Below, piece after piece: positions 43,300 through 54,555 of a stretch of DNA of 64,000 bases. The notes beneath the pieces are model-generated. The model was not told the origin of the DNA and did no database searches. It worked only from the letters and a program-made list of their open reading frames with translations. A program made the translations under genes and the position numbers. Every line of letters begins with the position of its first letter. Within the stretch, counting starts at the first letter, position 1. This DNA comes from Fallopia convolvulus (Eukaryota > Streptophyta > Magnoliopsida > Caryophyllales > Polygonaceae): the NCBI GenBank assembly GCA_964016875.1, contig OZ024735.1:5689338-5753337 (forward strand), read 5' to 3'.

Positions 43300-43950
43300 C
43301 AGTTCGCGATCAAAAAGTTTTGATCAAGTCTTGTTAGTGTCTGTTTAGATGAGAGTTATTTTTAGTACTCTATATGATGGGGTCATGACGGGATACGTTG
43401 AATTAGATTCGCACTAGTTTTCCCTTAGATTTTAGGAATTAAGATCGGTTAGCATAGATCATTCCCAGAAAATTTAATAATAAAGTTGTGTGATGTGAAC
43501 CCTTTTCTGAATCACGAAAGGATCTCTGACTTGGACTCATATTGTGTCTCACGAATACGGAAACGATAGTTTGAGGGTTGAGGCCGCCTAGAATTAAGAG
43601 GGAAATCAGAGTGTAGAAATGAGAGGTGTCCTAGTTCAAGGGAGAACAAGAACGAGAGGAATAGAATTTGAGGAGTTGACGCCTAGAAGATAAATTCTGG
43701 AGCAACTCGACAAAGTTTCGATATAAAATTAACCAAACGTGCTAAAACAAGAGGTTTGTGGCTCCTTATAAAGAGGAGGCAAGCGGGGGGGGGGGGGGGG
43801 GGGGGGGGCAAGGGCGTAGTATGTAAGCCCAACGTTGGCTCAAGCCCAAAAACAACCTACTAAAACAAGAAACATACCAAACTAGAAGGTTTTAGAATGG
43901 AAAAGTACCAAAAATAACATAAAAAGATAGATGGTCACAGTGGTCTAGTC
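43300..43950 (-). other. Possible 3' LTR / untranslated end of element D
   Basis: Lies just downstream, on the minus strand, of D's polyprotein end. On the minus strand it has a TATA-like CTTTATAAGG (near 43766), then leader-like sequence. No second copy exists in the window, so the LTR call is only positional. It includes a 24-bp G run at 43785-43808. Confidence 0.3.
43785..43808 (+). repeat. 24-bp poly-G run
   Basis: Twenty-four consecutive G on the plus strand. It is on the wrong strand to be element D's polypurine tract. The length may be unreliable in the assembly. Confidence 0.85.
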
Positions 43951-43959
43951 GCGAGTGTC

Positions 43960-44897
43960 GCGACATGGGCGTGATAAGGCTGGTGCAGCGCGACAAGGGT
44001 ATTGGTGCGCCAACAGCGTGTGTGCAAGGCATTTCGCAGCCCGCACACTACGGGCGCGACACGGCTTGGCGCGCACGAGAACCTCAAGTGCCGGCGCTAG
44101 GGTGGTCCGATGTTGGCACGACAGTAACGTGGTCCGAGGCGAGGTCCTTGACGCCGAGAGATGGGGCTGTTGCGCTGCCGATAGTGACGACGCACGTGAA
44201 GGCTGGCTCGGCCGTGGAAGTGTCGTGGGTGGCTAGAGTGCGTGCGACGATGGAGGTCGTGGCACGAGCAATGGCGCGAGTCCGGGACCTAGTGACGAGT
44301 CTGTCGCAACGCATGGACATAGACTCCTCCTCTTGGCTGGCATCCATAGGCGGGGTCACATCACTCGGGATCCATATTGGAAGAGAAACCCAAGACACGA
44401 AAGGAAGCGTGAACATTGTACTTACCCGGGAGATCCAGGATGTATGAGTTGTTCTCGATGTGCCGAAGGATTGTAAAGAGGTCGTCTCCCTTATGGTGAA
44501 GCTTCATCTGGCGAGCCTTGAGAAACCGATCCTTGCGAAGATTCAGCCACACCATGTCTCCAGGCTCGAAAATCAATGAACGACGCCCCTTGTTTCGTTG
44601 GGCGGCGTATTGCTCCGACCATGGATTTAGGAGTGGTAAGCAGTAGAGTCGTATCCCTAACTTCGCCAAAGGTATCCTCTATAAGTGGCTGCAAAACCTG
44701 GTGTCCCTATCACTAACGATAGTGCGAGGGATACCATGTAACTTCACCACGTGCTCGAAGAACAAGTTTGCGATTTCCACCGCATTGTTTGTCCCTTTGC
44801 AAGTAATGAAGTGGGCCATCTTGAAGAACCGGTCCATGACTACAAAGATGGAATCTTTACTGCGCCTCGAAGTTGGGAGTCCCGTGATAAAATCCAT
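43960..44897 (-). pseudogene. Element D integrase and polyprotein C-terminus, broken
   Basis: Minus-strand gypsy integrase fragments. One block spans the catalytic core (MDFITGLPTSRRSKDSIFVV, then HGIPRTIVSDRDTRFCSHL at 44679-44897). A later block has the GPY-like region (RRSLIFEPGDMVWLNLRKDR and NNSYILDLPGKYNV at 44361-44669). The part of the core that should join them is missing. Further downstream RLVTRSRTRAIARA (about 44084-44416) corresponds to the polyprotein end. Frame changes and missing pieces make this non-functional. It is the same general lineage as element B. Confidence 0.85.
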
Positions 44898-45168
44898 GGA
44901 AAGATCTTGCCACTAGGCGTCCGGGATAGGGAGAGGCGTGTAAAGTCCATGTGGTTGAGACCGAGACCTAGCCGTTTGGCATGGCACACAACCCTAAAAT
45001 CCATGGAAAGATCTTCTCAATGATCACATCCCTAGCCATGTGTTCCCAAAAGAAATGCTCCCGAAGTCCCACCAACGTTATGGTTATGCTAAATTGGTCT
45101 CGGCCATCATGAGCCTCCTTGAGCAACAAGTACCTCACCGAGGAATCCGGGATGCAAAGCTTCCCGGC

Positions 45169-46703
45169 TCAATATAGGTACCCATCGTCCAAGAAGTAGG
45201 ACTCATTAACACGAGCTTGCTCGAGTGCCTTGATGATTGGAGAAAAGTATGGATCCGTGGCATACAATTCTTTGATCATTGAGAACCCGAGGAGCTTAGA
45301 ATTTATCTGAGTTAGGAGCACGTACATTCGAGAGAGAACGTCGACGACGACTTTCTCTTTCCCTTTTTTGTGTGCAATGATGTAGGGAAACGTCTCCATA
45401 AACTCCACCCAGTGTGAATGGCGCCTATTGAGAGTCGTTTGGCTCTTCAAATAAGCCAAGGTCGCGTGATCCTTATTCGTTTGGCCAGAGATAGTGTTGC
45501 CAGGTCTTGAGGACCTTAATAAGAGCGTAGAGCTCTTTATCATAGATTAGATAATTAAGGGTAGCCCCTGTTAGCTTCTCGCTAGAGTAAGAAATATGCC
45601 ATTGCTTTTGAAGGGGTACGCCGCCTACGCCACTGTCGGAGGCATCACACTCTATCTCGAAGCTCTTAGAAAAGTTCGACAATTGCAAGACCGGGGCTCG
45701 GCACAAAGCATCTTTCACGGCCTCGATGGCGGCCTCGTGATGCGGCATCCACTTTATTGTGGTTGCCTTCTTGGTTAAATTATGGAGTGGCCCAACGATA
45801 GAACTGAAGTTATTGATAAATCGCATATAAAACCCGACGAGCCCCAAAAAGGATCGCCTCCATAGTGGGTCGTGGGAGTTGGCTACTCTCGAATGGCTCG
45901 GATTTTGTCAAAATCCACTTGAAAGCCATCCTTGGATACGAAGAAACCAAGAATATTCGTCATATCCGTGCAAAACATACATTTCTATAGTTTTACATAT
46001 AAACAATGTTCACGGAGGCAATCTAACACTGCCTAAGGTGGCCCGCGTGAGAATCCAAAGTCCTTGAAAAAAACTAAAATGCCGTCAAAATACATGACGA
46101 CAAACTTGCCGAAAAACTTCCTAAGAACATGATTCATTAAACGCATACACGTAGAAGGATCGTTCGTGAGCCCGAAGGGTATCACAAGCCACTCATAAAG
46201 GCTGTGCTTGGTCTTAAACGCCGTCTTCCACTTGTCCCCTTCTTGCATCCTGATTTGATGGTAGGTGATCCTTAAGTCGATCTTGGAGAATAGCACAACA
46301 CCATGCAATTCGTCTAACATGTCGTCCAATCAGGGTATAGGATGGTGGCACTTAATGGTAATTTGGTTGATGGTGCGACAATCCACACACATCCTCCAAG
46401 AACCGTCCTTCTTCGACATCAAGATATCTGGCACCGCACAAGGGCTAAAGGACTCTCGAACAAACCCCTTGTCCAAAAGATATTGGACTTGGAATTGTAG
46501 CTCTTGACTCTCCTTAGGAGATGCCCTATATGATGCCCTATATGCGCCAGGAATAAGGTCAATACGATGCTCAATCCTGCGAATAGGCGGTAGCCCATCG
46601 GGAAGCTCATCGGGTATGAGTTCACCGTATTCCTATAAGAGAGAGGAAATACAAGGGGGTAGCCCATGAGTCTTATCAATTGAAATATTAAGCAATGGAC
46701 AAA
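45169..46703 (-). pseudogene. Element D reverse transcriptase and RNase H, broken
   Basis: Minus-strand frames give RT (KKDGSWRMCVDCRTINQ, LDDMLDELHGVVLFSKIDLR, KWKTAFKTKHSLYEWLVIPF, then VVMYFDGILVF). The catalytic YFDD is changed to YFDG, so the polymerase would be dead. RNase H follows in two overlapping frames (FEIECDASDSGVGG and KGKEKVVVDVLSRM). There is at least one stop (HHPIP*LDD), and several frame shifts. The sequence is closest to element B's RT within the window. The element is split by E at 46704-46708 and continues at 56444. Confidence 0.88.
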
Positions 46704-46708
46704 GTAAG
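46704..46708. repeat. Target site duplication of solo LTR E, left copy (GTAAG)
   Basis: GTAAG here and at 56439-56443 bracket E. Joining the flanks reconnects element D's minus-strand coding region. Confidence 0.9.
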
Positions 46709-48879
46709 TGTAACACCCTTATTTTTGTAACATTGGGTATTACCGCCAGTGACCTCGAACTTTACCGCCCAAAGTCACCCTAGGCTTTATAATGATATTA
46801 CAACTTAGGAAAAATGCGGAAATTGACATAAACGTTACATATATATTAAAAAGTGCTCACGAATGAGACTTTGTTTGTACAATATTGACCATCAAAATAT
46901 AAAGATGGTTTTAACAAGGGAAATTAATTACTTGTTTTTACAACATGTGATTAAGTTAAGCAAAATAAACGAGAAGTACGTCTTTGAGAGTCCAGCCCTT
47001 CCTTCCTTGTGTGGCTTCGTCTACGCCTTGTTGGGATTCCTTGAGTCTGGCATAAGTCGCGAAGGGCGAAAAATTCCAAGCAAACATGCGGAAAAGTGGA
47101 ATTAGTAGTGTATCTCGAGAGGAGATAACTCGTTAATCGAGAGAAGAACTACGAGATTGTAGACTTCTTAGAATAGAAAGTATGTTGGGAACGTTTATTA
47201 ATTCATACAAGTTTTGAAAACCTCATGCGCCCTTGTCGGACCTCAACCAACCTCATCTTATTCGGGCTCTAGATAGGGGAGGTGGCCCGACGACGCTTAA
47301 GTACCTACCCACCTTAGACAAGCCGAATAAGCATTCAGATTGGAAAGACGATCTTTTCAAGAACCGGGAGCCGGGCGGTCTTTCCACGTTGTACTACTCC
47401 GACCCGGTTTTGGTTTCTTTTAATTGTGCTTTGGCACTTATCTTATATTGTGATAAAACTTTCACTTACGTTAACTTGTTTTAAGAGTGTGGGGGGCCTT
47501 GCATAGGCTCGGACCACTGACAGGAACAAAGTTCCAGCACTTAGCTAGAGTGCAAGCATCCCTCCGTTGCGTAGGAGCGGACATGGATCATGATCGAAAG
47601 TCGTAATTTAGGCATGGTGGCAATACGACTTAGTTGGTTATATAGAGGTGTCGGGTTAGTCTCGCACCCCTCACTATTTCATCCAAACCGATCTCTAAAA
47701 CGAGATCGTAAACAATCAAGGTCACAAACAAAACTAGCATAATAGTCCTATCAAATATCTAATTAACGGAAGAACGATAACAATGGGGTCATTATTTCTA
47801 ACAATCGATATTCCTAGATTCGTTTATTATTAGCAAACAAGTTGTTCCCAACATCGACAAATTTCACGAAACGAATTATCAAAGGTACAAGGATAAATTC
47901 CACTTGCCTTAGCTTGTACGATTTTGTACTAACGAGTGAACGGAAATGTTGTCTTTAGACTGAACGGGGGAACGACCTATCGACACGAGATATACGAACG
48001 AGCTTTAATAAGAATTTCTTTAAATTCTTTTAAAGTTTTGGAAATCTCTTATATCCTTATTATAAGACAATTAATTTCTAAATTATTATAATAATAATTT
48101 AGGTGGAGGTGAATAAAATAATAATATTCCTTATTATTATTTCATGTTGGTAATATCCAAGTATTCTTTATAAACTCTTTATTTTAATTTAATTATTATG
48201 AGATTTTGAAGATTAAGACATAATACTATTTAAATTATTAACTATTCATTAACCTAAGGTTAATTTCCCATTTAAAATATTTATAACCTTTTTATTCCAT
48301 TATGGTCACAATATTTTTTTCTTATTGTTATTAAATAATTATTATATTCTAGACATCTAAAGTGATAAATGAAATAGAGTCCATTAATAAATATTTACCA
48401 TATTATTTATATCCCAAAATGATTATTAAAAATTATTCTCATGGGGTAAAAGTCCATAAAGCCCTTATCATATTATATATTTATCTTTCTTCTTATAAAT
48501 CTTTTTATTTCATATCTTGAGCATAAAATATCTTTTATGACTTATTATTATATTATTTTCATCTTATCATAAATCCTTATAAGAAGACATACAATCCTTT
48601 TTATGTTATCAAAGGCATTAAGATAATATATTAATATATTTACGCGGGGTACATACGCACACTTTTTTTTTTTAAAAGCGCACAGAAATGTGCTCGCAAC
48701 GCGGGCTCGCGCGAAACGATATTGCGCGGAGGGGCAAAAGTGGAAAATGGAAAGGGAACGAAAATGTCGGGGGGACGCGCGAAACGGGCCTGCGAGGCCG
48801 CGCGAATTGGGCCTGCGAGGCCGCTCGAAACGGGCTCGTGCGTCTTAATGGGCCTGCTCGAAACGCCATTGCGTGCAAT

Positions 48880-49405
48880 ATTAGGTTAAAATCCTTGCGC
48901 GAAGCGCCGCCGCACCAGTCGTCTCCTTCCTCCGTCCTCTCCTTCCGCGAAACACCACTTCGAGCAAAAAAAATGTCGTCCTCCCTACCGTCGGCATCTC
49001 AAACGACGGATTCCGCACCACCGGCCGCCGAAACCGACCCCGCTCTTGGACCGTCGGCCTCTCCACACTCCGATCCGGCCTCCTAACCACCACCCATCCC
49101 CACCACCGGCTCGGCTCCGCCCTTCCAACCACCACCCAGCCCCCCACCAGGCCCGATCCGGCCTCCCAACCATCGCCCAGCCCCGCCACCAGGCCCGATC
49201 CGGCCTCCCAACCACCACCCAACCTTGCCACCAGCCCCGATCCGACCGGGCAACGACCACCCAAGCCCACCACCGACTCCGATCCGGCCGCACAACCACC
49301 ACATGGCCCCACCACCGACGCTCCGGTGACATCCGATGCTCCGACGGCATCCGGAGCCCATTTTGTTCATAGCCGGATCCGCACCCGAGCGACGTTTACG
49401 GCTGA
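48880..49405 (+). pseudogene. Pro-rich 5' exon of the PMD gene, with ~42-bp repeats
   Basis: From an ATG near 48973 (MSSSLPSASQTTDSAPPAAE) the sequence reads Ser/Pro-rich. A ~42-bp tandem repeat (49083-49300) encodes Pro-Pro-Asn-His-His type units in one frame. The frame is broken by a stop at 49084-49086 and shifts. A last block (TASGAHFVHSRIRTRATFTAE) ends at a consensus donor GAG/GTACGT near 49405. Assignment to the PMD gene is by position and splicing, not domain homology. Confidence 0.5.
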
Positions 49406-50383
49406 GGTACGTTTTAAATTCATTACGAAATTTTATATTTTTGTAAAATTTCGTAATGAATTATTAATCAAATTTTAGGTATTAAATTTCGTTCATATAA
49501 TTGAGTAAATCAATTTAGCTTATTTAGTAAGATATTTGTTTACTATTCAAATTCCTAGTTATATTTAGTTTTTGTTATTGTTATTAGTTGTTTGATTTAA
49601 TATATTTGTATTAATTTAGAGTTACATTTAGATTTTGAATTATTAGCTATGAACTTGTAATTAATATAAGTAGATAAGTATGACCCTAAAAAAATGATAA
49701 ATAATTAAATTAAGTAGATAAGTATGTTTTTCAAGATAAATAAGAAGATAATCTAACTTTGACCCTAAATTTTCAACTTGGAATTTTTTTGACATGAGAC
49801 ATATTACATTAAATTGGTGAATGTTACAATTAGATGAAAATATAAAATTGAGATATTGTGATGAAATTGACTTAATGTCAACCGGTTAAAAATGGATCAT
49901 GATTTAAAAAATAGGTTAGAATTATATTGAGTAAATCAATTTCGCTTATTTAGTAAGATATTTAATTTCATAATTTGTTTACAATTCAAATTCCTATTTA
50001 TATTTAGTTTTTGTTGTTGTTATTAGTTGTTTTATTTAATTTATTTGTCTTAATTTAGAGTAATATTTAGATTTTGAAATATTAGTTATGAACTTGTACT
50101 TAATATGAATTCATAGTCGTAGGTTGAATTCTTGCTTTTAAAAAAATAATTAGAGTTATATTTAGAGTTTGAATTATTGTTTTATTCATTTTTCATTACA
50201 AACGTAATGAAAACTGAAATAAAATTAGTAATGATAAATGAGTTTTTGGTTCGGATTTTGAATTCCGACAGAAACGGCGAATTCATTACATGAATTCATA
50301 TTCATAGAGTGAATTTCTAATTTTACATAAATAAAAAAAATTAATAGAAAACTTACTAATTTAATTTGAACTTGTCGCCTAAA
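49406..50383 (+). other. Putative intron with an internal ~190-bp duplication
   Basis: AT-rich stretch between the donor near 49405 and an acceptor near 50383. Two similar segments, about 49501-49670 and 49925-50110, share the words GAGTAAATCAATTT and TTATTTAGTAAGATATTT and run in parallel for ~180 bp. They are a diverged direct duplication. Confidence 0.55.
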
Positions 50384-52290
50384 GGACGTACACACTAGCT
50401 TCAGCGCCTTCCTCCTCGATAAGAGGAGGAAAAAGGAGGCGCCCAAGCTCACGTGCGCCGAGATTGCACGTGCGTTACTTGCCGGAGTGCCGCCTACCGA
50501 GCAGCAGCGGATAGCTAGTGATCCGAAGTTGCTGCATGCACCGGAGATAGATGTCGACCCCTCCGTCGAGGTGGATTTTACAAAGGAGATCCTGCAGGAC
50601 GACTTGCCAAATGACGTCGCAGGGGACGACTTGCCCTTCACGGAGCAGGACATACAGTTTGATGCTCCCGTGGGTACAACGGAGGATTTGTCGGTTGACG
50701 ATTACCTCATATCCGAGGCCACCATCTCTATTTCACCTCCCACCACGACCCATGTCCCGCCACCACCACCGATGTTTTCCAGTCCTCCACCTACTTCTTC
50801 GACCGATCCTACTACATCCGTGGCGGGACCCTCAGCTCCTCCGCTTACATCCACAGTTCCGTCTCCCCCTCCTCCCGTTCCAGCAGCACCCATCCCTCCT
50901 CACGTTGCAGCTGGGTCTGCCCCTCCCCCCGCTACAGAGGGACCCCCGCCCCCCTACACCAGCAACAGAGGCCGCTCCTGAGGACCCTCCCGCTGCGGAG
51001 CGCGAACCGGGAGGTCCTATTGACGACAGCTTGTTGACGACGTATTCCACACACGTGGCTTGCAGGATTTGGCTCGACCGTGACGTACGTAATTTTTTCC
51101 AAAGTACGAGTACTTAATTATTTTCAAAAGCAATGTTTATTTTTTCTAACTCACGCTTGTTTTCCTCTTTTTCGTATCTCCATGTCACTAGAGTGTGGTC
51201 TAGGAACTTGGCTCGTTTACGCTCGTTTCGACAATATATGCATGGAGGCCCCGATTCTTGGTGGGGCCTCGCACAACGGAGCGGTCTCACCCGGTTGATC
51301 GGTCTGGAGTTTGGCGCGACGAACCACATTCTCATCTCTGCATTTCGGTAACGTTGGTATCCAGAGACCAACACCTTCCACTTCCCGTGGGGCGAGATTA
51401 TCATCATCCTCCATGACATTCACCGTATTTTCGGGGTGCCTATAGATGGAGACGCTCTGGTACCCCAGATGGATCCGTTGGAGCTCGAGGCTCGTTTAGG
51501 AGATTTGCTCGGCCTCGATCCATAGACAGCACACGCGTGGAAGACACGGGCCCCGAACAACGCCATCACAACTATTCTGTCGGACATGTTTAGGGGCAGG
51601 CGAGCCGCACCCCCATCGACCATTGCCACTGTGTTTCTATGGTACTTTCTCGGGATGACTTTATTCGTCGACAAGTCCGGGAATTGTATCAAGACGTGGA
51701 TATTGGGGTTCCTATTCGACCACGAGAGGACTAGTCTATATGCTTGGGGGGCGGGTTTAGTGGCGGGGCTGTATCGTGAGCTCGGCATGACGTCGCGCGC
51801 CGATGCTAGGGGATGCTCGAGTTGTGCTCTTATTTTGAGGGTACGTGCTTCGACTTAAATATATCATTCTTCCAATTTTGTTGGATTCAATATCTTATGA
51901 GTATTGTTTCAGACATGGATCATGAGTTATTTCGAGCACACCCAGGGTCGGATCGAGTTGGCTTTGGAGACGCTAGTGGACCCTCTTGCAACCGCACGAC
52001 AACTTGGTGAGCGGGCCCCCAGCCGAGACGCGGCTAGGCTGGATGCACTGCGGCGGCTTTTAGACACGATCCGTGCAGAGGAGGTTAGAGTTCGAAATAA
52101 ATCTGACGTACATTCTATAGTGTGAGTGCGACGATTGATGATTTGTATTCCGCTTTGCAGATTCATTGGATGCCGTGGGGCAACTCGATGCTTGCATGGA
52201 AGACCGTGACATTCCCTCCAAAAGTAGTCGTGGCACTCCATATCGAGTGTACCCTGCGTCAACTCAATTGCTATATCATAATACATGTCT
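50384..52290 (+). pseudogene. Plant mobile domain (PMD) gene, broken
   Basis: PMD proteins (MAIN/MAIL relatives and transposon-borne forms) are nuclear factors linked to silencing and genome stability. A first exon (from 50384) gives an acidic then Pro-rich region (KLTCAEIARALLAGVPPTEQ). The frame shifts near 50945, then TTYSTHVACRIW ends at a donor (RD/GTACGT, 51085). After an acceptor near 51189 come the PMD blocks: SGLTRLIGLEFGATNHILIS, ERW-like RWYPETNTFHFPWGEIIIIL, IFGVPIDGDAL, VFLWYFLGMTLFVDKSGN and YAWGAGLVAGLYRELG, and after another intron TWIMSYFEHTQGR. In-frame stops lie at about 51349 and 51522. The 3' end overlaps the transposase gene on the other strand. Family call firm; the gene is disabled. 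Confidence 0.78.
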
Positions 52291-54185
52291 AACAACTTAC
52301 CTTGGCATTGCCTTGAAACGTGTCCGCGTATAGGACGAAACAGCGCTTTAAACTTATTCGCCAGTATTCTGTATTTTGTTGGGTTCTGTATTCTGGTTCT
52401 CTCAATGGCTGTCCTCAAAGTGTTGGTTTGAGATTGCATCTGGATGTGAATCCTTAGTATCACGGTGTTGAAGCCTCCTTGAGATGAATCCAATATCTTT
52501 TTCAACACAGCATGCATCCCTTCGACCCTAAAAACACATGTCAAAGTTTAAGTATTGAACGAATACACTTTCTACAATTCAAACTGAATTCAAATGCTAA
52601 AAATGAAATTACCCATTCGTGGTTCTCGTCTGAAAGTGGAGTGTATGATCCGTCCAAGCACGAACTATGTTCTTCTTGAATGGATTAAGCCACACCTTCT
52701 CCACGTATGCAATAAGCGCCGGTCGCCATCTTCTCTTCAATTCTACATACCTTTCTTCAAATGTCGCCTCTGTGGTGGACGAAAAGAGCGCCCAACAAGC
52801 GTTTGCAAACCCGCGTGACAACTCATGTGGTTTTTCAGCGTTCGCAAACACCTTTAGGCCGTATGCAATAATTTTGTGTCTGATGTGCACCCAACATAAA
52901 AAATGTTGGACTCCGTCCCCGAAAACTTGACTTATCGCCTTGATTAGAGCCTGCTCGCGATCTGTCATGATTGCATTGACCTGGACTCCAAGCTCGTCGT
53001 ACACGCCTTTCAATTGAGTTAACAACCACCTATAACTAGCGACATCTTCGTTTGAAATAAATGCAAACCCGATGCTGAATATATTTTCGGTGCAAGTGAA
53101 GCCAACCATCTCTAATAAAGGCATGTCGTACCTAGCACAACAAGTTGTTTTGAACATTTATATTGGAAACATACTAATCAAGTTGATTACATATTAAAAT
53201 AACATACCTATTGGTCTTGTATGTGGAGTCCATAATGACGACATAGGGAAACATCTTCAGCATGCGCACACTTGTGGGGTGCACAAAAAACAAGGCATTC
53301 ATAACATTAGAACCCCTTACTCGTCTTGGATGGACAATGTATCCTTGGTCTTTCAAGAACTTCAAAGACCATTGTGTCACCGTCAATTCTCCGCAATCCT
53401 CAAGAAGTAACTTATCCCTCATATTGTAGATTTGTCTAATTGAGGTCACATTTTCCGGGTACCTTGACCTCAACTCTTCAAGTATCATCTTCGGGGTGGC
53501 TAGATATAGGAACTTCTCTTTCACAAACTCCTTCTGCTCAGCTGTCAATCGGCCCGCATATGGATGAGCTAACAAACTAGTGGGGAGGCGATGATTGTGT
53601 TGTCCGCACTTTACCGTTAAGACCCATCCATTTTTTCCCTTGAGGCGGACCCCATTCAATTCAAACGGACATCCACACTTCCTAGTCGTAGTATCGGTAA
53701 GTGGCTTATAAATGCTCCTATTTTCCAGTCCGGGCAACACCCTCTTGCCACATCTATATCTACCGGCTAGGTCACAAGTGAGTATGACCCTGTTTGGATT
53801 TGATGTTTTTATGACTAGTACAAAATTCTTCGAAATTGCAATTTGTCTAGCCCAATCAAGCATTTCTCTTCGATCACTCCACAACCCATCGTAATGGAAA
53901 ACAATAGAAAAATCTATTCCGACAACCTATGATTTCAAAATGTAAAAACAAAATATTATAAATTACATTATCCTAACTTTCAATATACTACGTTCGTAAA
54001 TGGCATAATAATATGGGTTCTTTGAAAAATACCTGTTCTGGCTCGCTTGATGCATCGGAGTCGGTTCCGTAGTCTTCTCCCGGTACACCTTCATCATCCT
54101 CAGCTATGAAACTATCGATTGACGATGAATCTTCCTCCTCGGGATGATAATCGCTCGATGACGTATCTTCTTCTCCTGATGACAT
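51927..54185 (-). CDS. MULE transposase, four exons, apparently uninterrupted
   Basis: Cuts and reinserts Mutator-like elements. Exons joined by GT-AG introns: 54185-54033, 53926-53208, 53131-52613, 52527-51927. The lengths sum to 1992 bp, keeping one frame (663 residues). Order: acidic N-terminus (MSSGEEDTSSSDYHPEEEDS); FAR1-like zinc-binding region (CDLAGRYRC...KCGCPFELNG...KCGQHNH, about residues 100-175); HPTSVRMLKMFPYVVIMDST with the first catalytic Asp near 284; NAIMTDREQALIKAI with the second near 350; CWVHIRHKI after it; and a SWIM zinc finger near residue 600 (C-x7-C-x4-C-x-H, ending CHGLPCKH). After the SWIM finger family similarity fades, because this end overlaps the PMD gene, so the true C-terminus is uncertain. 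Start chosen at the Met before the acidic run. No stop or frameshift seen. Confidence 0.85.
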
Positions 54186-54555
54186 TTTTAAGCAATGATG
54201 TGGAATGAAGGTATACCCCAACTATAATGTGGAATCGAAATGGGTATTCATAGGGGACAATTCGACCGTTTTTTTTTACCGTTGAGATCCGCGCAACGAG
54301 CCCTCACGCCAGTCCAACGACACTTTTTCAAATGTGTCGTTGGATTGCGCGCAACAGCGTTGCGCGGATGCACGAACGGTGTTGCACGCGCAACACCGTT
54401 TCGCGCGCAACCTCGTTGCGCGGGTCCCTTTCCGCCACGCTCCCGAAACCCTTTTTATTTTTTAATATTCCGGAATTGCCCCTTCCGCGCGAAATGGCGT
54501 TGCGTAGATATTTGTGTGCAATTACCAATTTTCTCGTGTGCATAAATCAACAACC
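54186..54555. repeat. GC-rich right end of the MULE with CG-rich inverted words
   Basis: Contains many short self-complementary words (GCGCAAC/GTTGCGC, TCCAACGACAC/GTGTCGTTGGA near 54313-54347), so it can form hairpins. Similar words occur inverted at the left end (48680-48780). It probably represents diverged terminal sequence with the transposase promoter. Confidence 0.45.

Larger units (their letters stand above)
48643..54555 (-). mobile_element. MULE (Mutator-like element) carrying a PMD pseudogene
   Basis: About 5.9 kb of sequence much richer in GC than the surrounding LTR. It has a minus-strand transposase gene and a plus-strand plant mobile domain gene arranged tail to tail. Candidate flanking duplication: TATATTTA at 48635-48642 and 54556-54563 (8 of a possible 9 bases). 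The two ends share CG-rich words (GCGCGAAAC, CGCGCGGA...GGGGCAA) in inverted arrangement but no clean long terminal repeat, so limits are approximate. PMD genes are known passengers or partners of Mutator-like and Ty3/gypsy elements in plants. Confidence 0.7.

Noticed and set aside
48688..49370. Gly/Trp-rich minus-strand and Pro/His-rich plus-strand frames as possible structural proteins
   Set aside because: They arise from a 42-bp GC-rich tandem repeat read in several frames. Only a short part fits the PMD gene's spliced structure.
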